13,401 bases of DNA from Clostridiales bacterium UBA2658 (GCA_002359425.1 DEMY01000051.1:12719-26119), one strand, 5' to 3'. Positions 1 to 7,451 are shown, counted from the stretch's first letter. Translations and numbers: made by a program. Notes: generated by a model not told the origin, from the letters alone.

Positions 1-141
1 TAGTATGTCTATGGCGATAGGTAGCGCCTGAAACAAGAAGTTAGACAAAATTGCAAGTAGCAAATAAAAATAGTAGCCCGTTATATATTTCATCAACGCC
101 AACGAGCATTTCAATTTCAATAACCGTGTATTCTCTTTCAT
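1..141 (-). CDS. ABC half-transporter, N-terminal fragment (runs off the window edge)
   Basis: An ATG at 141-139 preceded by GGAGG (minus-strand complement of 147-151, 5 nt away) opens a frame that stays open for all 47 codons to the window edge. The product begins MKENTRLLKLKCSLALMKYI, and a hydrophobic stretch follows (GYYFYLLLAILSNFLFQA), as expected for a short cytoplasmic N-terminus leading into the first membrane helix of an ABC exporter-fold subunit. It starts 40 nt after the stop of the half-transporter at 182-1927, in the same direction, so the two probably form a heterodimer encoded in one operon. No ATPase motif is visible because the gene is cut, so the family call rests on context and membrane pattern. 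An unrelated membrane protein cannot be excluded. Confidence 0.6.
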   Translation of the reverse strand, partial: MKENTRLLKLKCSLALMKYITGYYFYLLLAILSNFLFQALPIAIDIL

Positions 142-181
142 TTATTCCTCCGTACCTACAAGCAGTTCTACCGACTCGCCC

Positions 182-1927
182 TCATGCTAACTGATATCCA
201 ACAAGCCTGTTATAGAGCGCTGAGGAGTGGAGCAATTCCTCGTGGGTACCGCAGGCCTTTACCTCGCCGGCATCCATGATACAGATCCTATCTGCATCCC
301 GTATCGTCTCCAGACGGTGAGCGATTACAAGAACCGTCTTTTCCTCTCTGAGCATTTTTAAGCTTTTTTGGATCTCAATTTCATTTCTACGATCCAAAGA
401 TGAAGTTGCTTCGTCGAAAATGACGACGGGCGCGTCTCTTAAAAATGCGCGTGCCAAGGCAATTCGTTGCCTTTCGCCGCCGGAGAAACGCACGCCCTGC
501 TCTCCAAGCAAGGTGTTGTATCCCTCAGGGAGACTCTGGATAAAATCGTGAATATTGGATTCTTTCGCCGCGGCGATCACTTCGTCCATGGTGGCCTCCG
601 GCTTACCAATTAGAATGTTATCGTAAACAGTACCGTAAAAAATGTGGTTATCCTGCCAGACGGCAGAAATAAGATCCCGAATGGGGGATATATTCTCCCT
701 GGTAAGTTCCATATTCCCGACTCTGATGACCCCGCTTTCCGCAGGATAGAAGCCGGCAAGCAGGTGGGCGATGGTGGACTTCCCGCTGCCAGAGGCGCCG
801 ACTAGAGCCATCATACTTTTGTTAGGAATCTCAAAAGAGACATTTTTGAGGACGTCGCCCTCGTTTTTGTCGTAAGAAAAGCTCACATGGTCAAAAACGA
901 TGCTGCCTGTAAACTCTGCACTGAATGCTGACTGTTCTCCGATATCTGCCGAATTAAGCGAGCGCTTCTGGGGCTCATCTAAAAACGCCCGAAGACTATA
1001 CGCCCCAGTCACACCCTTGTATCCTATATGCCAAGAGTTACTCAGTGTGAGCATGGGGACAAAACAGGCTGTGACCAGAAAAAGAGTGTAAATCAGCCCA
1101 TCCGGCTCTATGTATCCATCCAAAAATCTTGAAACAGCCACCACAATAGAGGCAGCGCTGCCCAAACGCACCAGAAACTCCAGTACGCCTGTTTCGATCA
1201 TGGTTATCTTCAGCAGACTCATGACCTTTTGACGAAGATTTTCACCGGCGCAGTGCATCTTTTGCCTCTGTTTTTCATCGGCGTTAAATGCCTTGAGTGT
1301 TGTCAGGCCTTGAATGCTGTCAAGACAGTCGGAATAGTATTGAGAATTTGCCTCCCATTCCGCGTCGCCACGCTCCTTCATAATCTTGTAAAACGTCATA
1401 GGGCAAAAGAATAGCCCCACGAAAGCGACAACGCATACAAGTGCGGTGGGCACATCAAAGCATGCGATGACGATGATAAGTAACAGGCTATTGACAAAGG
1501 TGGCAACTGCCGCCGGCGCATAGATGCTATAATAATTCTTCAGCCACTCGATTTTGCTGACAAACATTGTTCCGATGTTCCCCGTTCGCTTTGTGGCAGT
1601 ATACGCCGGGCCCAAAGCGAACAGCTTGTTCAGCATTTGAACCCTGAGACTGTCCTTGACCTTTATTCCGCATTTCGCGGACGCCACGTTTTTTTGTTTC
1701 ACAATTGACGCCCGTATCACGACAAGAACAAATATGATAGGAATGATCTCCCAAACACTCGTGAAGCACAGTATTCGTGTTTTTCCCAATAGCATTTGCA
1801 CAAGAAACGCAATCAATAGGGAAATCAGGGTAGCCAATGCAACGGATAGAAGCTCTATAGAGCATAGGCGCGCGATTGGACCGCGACAATCCCGTGCAAA
1901 CCGAAGCAGACATTTATTTATGAACAT
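182..1927 (-). CDS. ABC half-transporter, fused membrane domain and ATPase
   Basis: This 581-residue protein has the exporter fold: a membrane domain (about residues 15-310, hydrophobic segments near 23-48, 60-73, 140-175 and 255-295) fused to an ATPase (about 340-580). The ATPase has Walker A GASGSGKST (377-385), Q-loop Q425, signature SGGERQ (from 482), Walker B VVIFDE (501-506) and H-loop H537. I chose the ATG at 1927 because GGAG (minus strand, 1936-1933) lies 5 nt upstream. A longer version from a TTG at 1951 would lack that site. There is no N-terminal peptidase C39 domain, so it is not a leader-cleaving bacteriocin exporter. It lies between a metallophore-type binding protein and a second half-transporter. 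That arrangement recalls exporter-fold siderophore importers such as YbtPQ and IrtAB, but export of the neighbouring peptide is equally possible. Direction of transport cannot be read from the sequence. Confidence 0.9.
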   Translation of the reverse strand: MFINKCLLRFARDCRGPIARLCSIELLSVALATLISLLIAFLVQMLLGKTRILCFTSVWEIIPIIFVLVVIRASIVKQKNVASAKCGIKVKDSLRVQMLNKLFALGPAYTATKRTGNIGTMFVSKIEWLKNYYSIYAPAAVATFVNSLLLIIVIACFDVPTALVCVVAFVGLFFCPMTFYKIMKERGDAEWEANSQYYSDCLDSIQGLTTLKAFNADEKQRQKMHCAGENLRQKVMSLLKITMIETGVLEFLVRLGSAASIVVAVSRFLDGYIEPDGLIYTLFLVTACFVPMLTLSNSWHIGYKGVTGAYSLRAFLDEPQKRSLNSADIGEQSAFSAEFTGSIVFDHVSFSYDKNEGDVLKNVSFEIPNKSMMALVGASGSGKSTIAHLLAGFYPAESGVIRVGNMELTRENISPIRDLISAVWQDNHIFYGTVYDNILIGKPEATMDEVIAAAKESNIHDFIQSLPEGYNTLLGEQGVRFSGGERQRIALARAFLRDAPVVIFDEATSSLDRRNEIEIQKSLKMLREEKTVLVIAHRLETIRDADRICIMDAGEVKACGTHEELLHSSALYNRLVGYQLA

Positions 1928-1998
1928 AATAACTCCAGTTCTGAAATTCAAAATCGAAAGTAATTGTCAGGCACTGGCCAGAAATATTTGAATGGAGA

Positions 1999-3012
1999 TC
2001 AGAAAACATCAGGATGCAGATACTCCGCTATCTTTTCGGTAACAGAGGAATTTTCAAGGCTTGGAGTAATGTTTGCATAGGGGATAACGATGATCCGGTT
2101 ATTCTTGATCGCAGGAACATTGGCCATTTCGGGAAGACCCTTAAGATATGCTGCCTTACCATTGCCGTCCTTACCACCTTCGTCAAAAAAGTCGAGAATA
2201 ATGATTACCTCCGGGTTGCGTTCAATTACAGACTCCGTGGAGACTTCGATATAATGTCCCTCCGTGTCACTGAAAATGTTCTTACCGCCAGCAGCATTGA
2301 CGATGTTACTTTCGAGGCTGTCCCTGCCCACACTTTGTAAAGTTCCCTCACCTGAATCATATATGAATGCACTGACAGGGTTAAGATTACCGACCTTGCT
2401 TTCTACTTGAGAAATTTTTGCCTTCATCTCTTCTACCAGCTTATTTGCACGATCTTGGACGTTAAATATTTTTCCGAGATTGAGAATATCATTGTAGGTG
2501 TTTTCGTATGTTGCACCCTTCACATATGTTCCTTCTTGAATATAAACGTTCACCCCAGCTTTATTATAATCCTCGGGTGTTCCCGAGTTCTTCGCCATAA
2601 AATTGTAGCAGTCTCCTATACAAAAATCAGGGTTGGTCTTAAGGGCTCCCTCAAGACTAAGGATGCCGTCGGCAAGAATGGGAATATCTTTTAGATCCGA
2701 AGTATATTTTTCCTGCACATCTTCAATTCTGGTGTGCGTAGTTGCAATGCCGACTATCTTGTCCTTGAGACCCAAAGCAATCAACATCTCTGCCGTTGAG
2801 AAAGAGAAGGCTATTACGCGCTCCGGTGCTTTTTTATAGGTTGTGGTGCGCTGCATGCATGTTATGGTAACAGGCTCATAGCTTGTTGCTGTACTTTTCT
2901 CATTACTTGTGCCGGTAGCACTGGCGCTGGGTGTGGTTGAGGTCGGGACGCAACCTGCAAGGGAGAACGTCATAACGACTGCGAGGATCATAGATACCAA
3001 TTTTGTTTTCAT
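1999..3012 (-). CDS. ABC substrate-binding lipoprotein, FepB/BtuF-like metallophore family
   Basis: The protein has 337 residues from the ATG at 3012, which has AGGAG (minus strand, 3022-3018) 5 nt upstream. A start at 3078 would put 22 polar residues before the signal peptide and is unlikely. Residues 1-21 form a lipoprotein signal (MKTKLVSMILAVVMTFSLAG then C21, lipobox LAGC), followed by a Ser/Thr-rich linker to about residue 45. The mature part begins with the family hallmark around 63-92 (PERVIAFSFSTAEMLIALGL) and keeps the two-lobe periplasmic-binding-protein-2 pattern (PF01497 type), ending near LHPDVF. This family binds ferric siderophores, haem or cobalamin and delivers them to an ABC importer. 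It is the first gene of the minus-strand operon, 71 nt before the half-transporter, and is divergent from the RiPP genes. The ligand is not determinable; a metal complex of the adjacent RiPP is my inference. Confidence 0.88.
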   Translation of the reverse strand: MKTKLVSMILAVVMTFSLAGCVPTSTTPSASATGTSNEKSTATSYEPVTITCMQRTTTYKKAPERVIAFSFSTAEMLIALGLKDKIVGIATTHTRIEDVQEKYTSDLKDIPILADGILSLEGALKTNPDFCIGDCYNFMAKNSGTPEDYNKAGVNVYIQEGTYVKGATYENTYNDILNLGKIFNVQDRANKLVEEMKAKISQVESKVGNLNPVSAFIYDSGEGTLQSVGRDSLESNIVNAAGGKNIFSDTEGHYIEVSTESVIERNPEVIIILDFFDEGGKDGNGKAAYLKGLPEMANVPAIKNNRIIVIPYANITPSLENSSVTEKIAEYLHPDVF

Positions 3013-3128
3013 AAGTACTCCTATCCGCCACTGTTTTACAGAGCTAATGTTGTTATCGCCATGCGATTTATTTACCATATTCGCCTGATGCTTGCTTTTT
3101 ATTTTTACATAGTATTCTTCTTTTTACA

Positions 3129-3145
3129 ACCCTACCCGGGGGATA
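3129..3145. promoter_or_regulatory. Candidate C/G-tract operator in the divergent spacer
   Basis: The sequence ACCCTACCCGGGGGATA stands out as a GC-rich partly palindromic block (CCCGGG core) inside a very AT-rich spacer between the divergent transporter and RiPP operons. Its layout, a C tract and G tract flanked by TA, resembles operators of the CsoR/RcnR metal-sensor family. The resemblance is from memory of the operator style; no regulator gene is in the window. It could also be chance. Confidence 0.3.
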
Positions 3146-3180
3146 TTTTTGAATTTTAGGATTTATTAGGTATATTATTG

Positions 3181-3209
3181 TTGACATTTGGGAAATCGTG
3201 GCTTAACAT
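3181..3209 (+). promoter_or_regulatory. Promoter of the RiPP operon
   Basis: A perfect -35 box TTGACA (3181-3186) is followed by a 17-nt spacer and TAACAT (3204-3209, 4 of 6 to TATAAT). An AT-rich tract lies upstream. Transcription would start near 3216, leaving about 50 nt of leader before the peptide gene. The -10 box is part of a perfect 10-bp palindrome TAACATGTTA (3204-3213), which could be a repressor site. I could not assign a convincing promoter for the divergent minus-strand operon in the same spacer. Confidence 0.65.
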
Positions 3210-3250
3210 GTTATTTGCAGGTACTTATTGAAGATGCCTAGCAAAATATA

Positions 3251-3257
3251 AAGGAGG
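3251..3257 (+). promoter_or_regulatory. Strong ribosome binding site of the peptide gene
   Basis: AAGGAGG is a full Shine-Dalgarno match, 7 nt before the ATG at 3265. It is the strongest site in the window, fits a highly expressed precursor peptide, and is the main evidence that the 25-codon frame is real. Confidence 0.85.
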
Positions 3258-3264
3258 TGTTCCT

Positions 3265-3342
3265 ATGTCTATCGTCATCACGACCGAGAATTCCCAGAGC
3301 ACTTCTCCCATCACCTGTAGTCACCACCACGTAATTTGCTGA
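3265..3342 (+). CDS. Putative RiPP precursor peptide, 25 residues
   Basis: This short gene encodes a leader-like part (residues 1-14, MSIVITTENSQSTS) and a core-like part (15-25, PITCSHHHVIC). It starts 7 nt after AAGGAGG and ends in tandem stops (TGA TGA, 3340-3345). It is the first gene after a good promoter and directly precedes three peptide-modifying enzymes, the usual place of a precursor. Candidate modified residues are Cys18 and Cys25, Ser/Thr at 12-14, 17 and 19, and the His20-22 triplet. YcaO chemistry acts on Cys/Ser/Thr; radical SAM enzymes could methylate or cross-link. At 25 residues it is very short for a leader-core precursor, comparable in scale to methanobactin precursors, with which I see no sequence identity. 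No double-glycine cleavage motif is present. The gene call is strong; the cleavage point and modifications are inference. Confidence 0.82.
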   Translation: MSIVITTENSQSTSPITCSHHHVIC

Positions 3343-3354
3343 TGATCTTAGCGG

Positions 3355-3418
3355 CTACTTTCCTTCGCTGTGAAGTGAAGTAGGGGGCGATAGGCGGAAG
3401 TCGCTTCGGTGCCTCCCT
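3355..3418 (+). promoter_or_regulatory. Two tandem RNA hairpins between precursor and enzyme genes
   Basis: The first hairpin pairs CTACTT (3355-3360) with AAGTAG (3378-3383) and, after a 2x2 internal loop, CTTC (3363-3366) with GAAG (3372-3375), loop GCTGT. The second pairs AGGC (3392-3395) with GCCT (3411-3414) and GAAG (3397-3400) with CTTC (3404-3407), loop TCG, extended by GGG/CCC outside. No T-run follows, so this is not a textbook terminator. It is placed where RiPP operons often have an attenuator or RNA-stabilising structure that keeps precursor mRNA in excess over enzyme mRNA. Confidence 0.5.
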
Positions 3419-3428
3419 GCCTAACGCT

Positions 3429-3456
3429 TTAATTAAATCTATCTTCTTGAGGTGTC
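3429..3456 (+). repeat. Translation-start module, copy 1 (TTAATTAA ... TTGAGGTGTC)
   Basis: TTAATTAA (3429-3436), a 10-nt gap and TTGAGGTGTC (3447-3456) precede the ATG at 3460. Almost the same arrangement precedes the third enzyme gene at 7448-7474. GAGGTGT also occurs in the precursor ribosome site (3255-3260). GAGG is the ribosome binding site here, ending 8 nt from the ATG. Confidence 0.55.
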
Positions 3457-3459
3457 ATC

Positions 3460-5199
3460 ATGCGTTATGCTTTTATTAAAAGGCTGCGAATCATAAGTGC
3501 TCCGTTTGAGCCGCTGACGATGCCCTCCGTCGACGTCGCGACCCTCAAAGCGTGTCTCAATGAGAAGGGGGTTCCAGTTGAAGTTGATGTCCTGTGCCCG
3601 AAATATGCGGTTTACATTGGCGACGAACAATACAGTCTGCTTTTAAATTCAATTCTTGGCGATGCTGTGTTCTCTGCCTTGCTGTATCCATCAAATGTTC
3701 CTGCTCTAAAGCAGATGCTTGCAGAAGACGGACAATTCGAGGCTGTAGATTTTGATGGATTAGTAGACCGGACAAAACAGTTTTTCCTTACCTATGTTGG
3801 CCAGATCCGCTACACCGCCGGCGACCTGATTTTTCTTTATGTGTATAAAAGTCAGCTATTCCCTGCGCTTTATATCGCCAAGCTTATTTATCAGAGCTAT
3901 AAGCTGCCCGTCTGGATGGCAGGATACCACTGTAGTGGTATTTGTGGTGAAAGCCTGCTTCATCTATTCCCGTTCGTTGAGCGTATCTTTGGTCAGGATA
4001 TAGAGTGCTCGGTTATCAATGCCGTCCTCGGCTCCGATCCATACGTACATCTTGAGCTAAACGATTTTCCCACCCCCGACTACTCCGACTATATTAACTC
4101 GTTGGATTTCCTCCCAGAACCTGTTCGTCAGAAGCTGGCGCCGAACCTTTGGTTACAGGTCGAGTTCAGCAGGGGCTGTTGGTGGAATCAGTGTTCATTT
4201 TGTACCTTTCATTGTCCATACTCCGGTTTTCAGCCGAAGAGTATCGATAATATCATCCGTGACTACAAGGCGCTCCAATCAAGATACAAATCGACCCAGA
4301 TCCTTGTTACAGAATTCAACAGCGATCATAATTGGCGTGAGCTGGTGACTCGTTTGAATGACGATTTTCCCGGTTTGCACGGTACATATTATCTGCTTTT
4401 TAAAGTTTCCGCCCTCCAGAACGAGGATGACTGGCGTTTTCTCAAAGAAAACGATATTCCAATTTTGGTCGGCGTAGAGAGCTTTTCTGCGCAGAGTCTC
4501 GCACTCATGAATAAGAGTCAAACCGTCATTGAAAGTATCCTACTTATTAAATACGCTGAGCGTTATGGCGTAAAGTGTTGCTATAACCTTATGTGCGGCC
4601 TACCCTTTGAAACCGAAGATGATTTTTTGGAGACAGAGCGAATCGTCTCATATATCAAGCACTGCCTACCACCCTTCCACCTCGAGGTGTTCAGATTGAC
4701 GAATGGCTCGTCAATCCAACAATCCCCTGAAAAATACTGTATAAAGCGAATGGGAATACGCAAGGACATTGAAGGGATACTGATCCCACCGGAATTGCAC
4801 GATGAATACGCTCCGTTTTTTCTGGACTTTGAATCGACAATCCCCGGGCTGAAAGAGCGCGGGGATCGTTGGCGTGCCTTGATTCAAGAATGGATTGATA
4901 TTTACTATGGTTATGCAAAGGCAGGACGTCCAAAGCTGCACAGCCTTCTCTATTTACGCAATAACGCTGAAGTGCTGGACGTATATGATGGTCGGGACGG
5001 TGCTGGATATGTGGTTCGCAGTCTCACTGGATTGAGTCGAAGCATATATGAATTTTGCGACCAAATTCGCTCTTTTCCTGAGATAGCAAAGGAATATGCG
5101 GCCTATTCGGAGCAGGAACTGCTTTCAATCCTTGATGCCTTTGTAAACGACAAACTAATGTTTAAGGAGGATGCCAACTATCTGAGTTTGGCGGTTTAG
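3460..5199 (+). CDS. B12-type radical SAM enzyme of RiPP maturation, probable C-methyltransferase
   Basis: The 579-residue product has the order of cobalamin-dependent radical SAM enzymes in RiPP clusters (rSAM_ocin_1 / TIGR03975-like). A Rossmann-like B12-binding region (about 1-215) opens with PSVDVATLKACLNEKGVPVE and contains VWMAGYHCSGICGESLLHLF (from 151). The radical SAM core (about 230-450) has RGCWWNQCSFC, with cluster ligands C240, C245 and C248, and LVGVESFSAQSL further on. A C-terminal helical part (about 515-579) ending in NYLSLAV resembles small winged-helix tails. The iron-sulfur motif is CX4CX2C, not CX3CX2C; extended spacings occur in this RiPP subgroup. No DxHxxG cobalamin-ligand motif is apparent, also usual for the subgroup. 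The likely reaction is S-adenosylmethionine-dependent methylation of an unactivated carbon of the precursor. The start follows GAGGTGTC, and the stop lies 2 nt before the next gene. Family assignment is firm; reaction and target are inferred. Confidence 0.88.
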   Translation: MRYAFIKRLRIISAPFEPLTMPSVDVATLKACLNEKGVPVEVDVLCPKYAVYIGDEQYSLLLNSILGDAVFSALLYPSNVPALKQMLAEDGQFEAVDFDGLVDRTKQFFLTYVGQIRYTAGDLIFLYVYKSQLFPALYIAKLIYQSYKLPVWMAGYHCSGICGESLLHLFPFVERIFGQDIECSVINAVLGSDPYVHLELNDFPTPDYSDYINSLDFLPEPVRQKLAPNLWLQVEFSRGCWWNQCSFCTFHCPYSGFQPKSIDNIIRDYKALQSRYKSTQILVTEFNSDHNWRELVTRLNDDFPGLHGTYYLLFKVSALQNEDDWRFLKENDIPILVGVESFSAQSLALMNKSQTVIESILLIKYAERYGVKCCYNLMCGLPFETEDDFLETERIVSYIKHCLPPFHLEVFRLTNGSSIQQSPEKYCIKRMGIRKDIEGILIPPELHDEYAPFFLDFESTIPGLKERGDRWRALIQEWIDIYYGYAKAGRPKLHSLLYLRNNAEVLDVYDGRDGAGYVVRSLTGLSRSIYEFCDQIRSFPEIAKEYAAYSEQELLSILDAFVNDKLMFKEDANYLSLAV

Positions 5200-5201
5200 C
5201 T

Positions 5202-7451
5202 ATGAACTACGATAAAAATGGTGTTCCGATTATCAATAGATCTTTCAGTCGACAGGTGTTGAAACAAGGCCGCATCATGACCCGCGCAGATGGAGAGTTC
5301 AAGCTAATCCAATGCTCCCCATCAGCTTTGCATGATGTACTAAACTGCATCGACGGTGAAAAAGATTTTGCGCACATTGAAAAAGAACTACAGGAAAAGT
5401 ACCCGGCTGAAGGAATCCCTCCTTTTTTAAATGCTCTATTGGCAGTACATATCATCGAAGTAAAAGACCGCCCAAGTCCTCAACCCGAAATGGCAATACT
5501 GCTCATCGGCGGAGGTGCCTTGGTTCTTCAATTGGAAGAATTGGCAAGAGACTGTTCTATTCGCACACAGTTCGCTTCAATTGAACAGTACCTTTCCTGC
5601 CCGGAAGATTTATCTACTTCTTCTGATTTTGCGGTTGTAAGTCCAGCAGAGGCAAACTACGATCAGCTCACAAAAATTAACCGGTGCCTGATAAAATATT
5701 CGCTTCCTTACCTACCGTTCTATTTTGATGGAAGCAGTATGGTTCTTGGCCCCGTTATCATTCCTGGCAAGACGGCTTGCTGGGAATGCCTTGTGACACA
5801 CCGACTCAATACAATCAATGAAAAGCTTCCAGCTTCGCAACATGTTTTTGCATCTGATATCGGTTACCTACAATTTGCATTTAAGCTCGATAACAAATTC
5901 AATCGTGCAGAGCGGGCATACTTTTGCGAGATGGTGCTCCAAGAAGCCAAACGATTCATGGTTGATGGTACAAAATTGGAATTCTTGGAACACGAAAAGC
6001 ACTATGTCGCCAGCTACTCAGCACCAAAACAAGATGTTGTTTTTCTACCGACCACTGCATGTGGTTGTTGCCATGGCTTGAGTCAAAATTACACGCAGTG
6101 GGCCGATGGTTTGCAACCCTGCTTAAAAGAAGTGCAATCCACCCAGAAGGAAAAAATCTGTTATACTATCGGGGGAATGCGGTCACGGGGTGACGTAGAT
6201 GCAAAGCAGTTTATTACGGACGCAATAAAGCGAGCGGGCTTATGTATTGATGTACAGCGTATTCATACTCCTTTTGACCAAATCGTCCCCGTGTTTCGTG
6301 CGCAGACCAATGTCTCTCCTAATAACCGGACCCCCTACTACTTTAGGAACATCGTTTCCCGTGGGAAAGGGCTTACTGAAAAACAGGCGTATTTATCCGC
6401 CTCTTTTGAAATGGCCGAGAGGCTTAGCGCGAGTTTCTTTGGCGATTTACCTTTGGTAGAAGCACCGTATAAGGCTGTAAAAGATGTGGCGATGGACTTG
6501 CTTCCGCTAGCCGCCTCCATCCGCAATCTTAACACCGCATATGAGGCTTTTTCACCCGAATTGCCAATCGACTGGGTATGGGCGAAATCTCTGGTCTCTG
6601 GGGACTATAAGCTTGTCCCGGCTTTTATGGTTTTTCTTGGCGGGACAAAATTCAAAGGTCAGTTTCTAAGCGTTGGCTCTTCTGGCCTTTCTGCCGGAGC
6701 GACCCTTGAAGACGCTATCCTTCAGGGATTGTTTGAGGTCATTGAGCACGACGCTTGGGTGACCGGGCAATCAAACCGTTTGATCCTTCCTTGTTTGGAT
6801 TATGGTACCTCCAGCAATGAAAGACTCAAAGAGTGTATCAATATGATCCAGTCAATCGGCTATGATGTTATTACCCGGGATTATTCAAATGATCTTGGGT
6901 TCCCTGTTTTTCGTACTTGGATTGTAAATCGAACGGATTACACCCATTACGCATTAAACGGAGTCGGCGCATCGCTTTCCGCAGAAATCGCATTGGAACG
7001 GTCTTTTACTGAAGCTGTACAATCGGCTGATATTGTCAACGAGACTTCCAAAACATACTTTGGCGCGTCAAGATCCGAGTCCTTAGCCGCAGCAAAGGAT
7101 TCAGCCTATAGCTTAGACTACTTTCGCCATAAAGACATCAACAGCGCTGCACCCATTCATACAATTGATGACAGACGGCTTGCGTCTTTTGAAAGCGTCA
7201 ATGAAGCGATTAAAGTCACAATTGCGCAACTGCAACAAAAGATTCCGAACTGCGATGTGCTCTATGTTAACCTAACGCGTGATATCCTTAATGTACCGGT
7301 TGTGCGTGTCATTATTACAGGCGATATTCAAGTCCTGAATTACCCTCTTGTTTGTGTTAGCCCGAGAACATATCAATTTGGAAAGCTTACGGGCTATAGC
7401 GATGTAAATACAACCTACGACGATTTATATCTTGGACCGTATCCTCATTAA
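5202..7451 (+). CDS. Fused leader-binding/E1-like/YcaO cyclodehydratase
   Basis: This 749-residue protein has the layout of fused azoline synthetases (TruD/LynD/PatD type, usually a little longer). Residues 1-88 look like a RiPP recognition element that binds the leader. Residues 95-310 are an E1/ThiF-like scaffold with probable zinc cysteines in CWEC (C193, C196) and CGCC (C287-C290). Residues 320-749 are the YcaO domain, with ATP-site motifs S399-x3-E403-x3-R407 and QGLFEVIEHD (508-517; E512, E515, D517). The enzyme would phosphorylate peptide backbone amides and close Cys, Ser or Thr onto them to give thiazolines or oxazolines. The C-terminus reads GPYPH, a short variant of the PxPxP tail of azoline-forming YcaOs. 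The start lies 2 nt after the previous stop, with only weak GGCGG nearby, suggesting translational coupling. No FMN dehydrogenase gene is present, so heterocycles may stay as azolines. A thioamide-forming role is less likely given the fused E1-like half. Confidence 0.9.
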   Translation: MNYDKNGVPIINRSFSRQVLKQGRIMTRADGEFKLIQCSPSALHDVLNCIDGEKDFAHIEKELQEKYPAEGIPPFLNALLAVHIIEVKDRPSPQPEMAILLIGGGALVLQLEELARDCSIRTQFASIEQYLSCPEDLSTSSDFAVVSPAEANYDQLTKINRCLIKYSLPYLPFYFDGSSMVLGPVIIPGKTACWECLVTHRLNTINEKLPASQHVFASDIGYLQFAFKLDNKFNRAERAYFCEMVLQEAKRFMVDGTKLEFLEHEKHYVASYSAPKQDVVFLPTTACGCCHGLSQNYTQWADGLQPCLKEVQSTQKEKICYTIGGMRSRGDVDAKQFITDAIKRAGLCIDVQRIHTPFDQIVPVFRAQTNVSPNNRTPYYFRNIVSRGKGLTEKQAYLSASFEMAERLSASFFGDLPLVEAPYKAVKDVAMDLLPLAASIRNLNTAYEAFSPELPIDWVWAKSLVSGDYKLVPAFMVFLGGTKFKGQFLSVGSSGLSAGATLEDAILQGLFEVIEHDAWVTGQSNRLILPCLDYGTSSNERLKECINMIQSIGYDVITRDYSNDLGFPVFRTWIVNRTDYTHYALNGVGASLSAEIALERSFTEAVQSADIVNETSKTYFGASRSESLAAAKDSAYSLDYFRHKDINSAAPIHTIDDRRLASFESVNEAIKVTIAQLQQKIPNCDVLYVNLTRDILNVPVVRVIITGDIQVLNYPLVCVSPRTYQFGKLTGYSDVNTTYDDLYLGPYPH

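Noticed and set aside
3013..3078. N-terminal extension of the binding lipoprotein
   Set aside because: It adds polar residues before a clean lipoprotein signal peptide, while the ATG at 3012 has AGGAG at the right distance.
3013..3180. Fur box and a promoter for the minus-strand transporter operon
   Set aside because: No stretch gives a convincing 19-bp Fur-like inverted repeat, and candidate -35/-10 pairs on the minus strand have poor spacing, so I did not call either.
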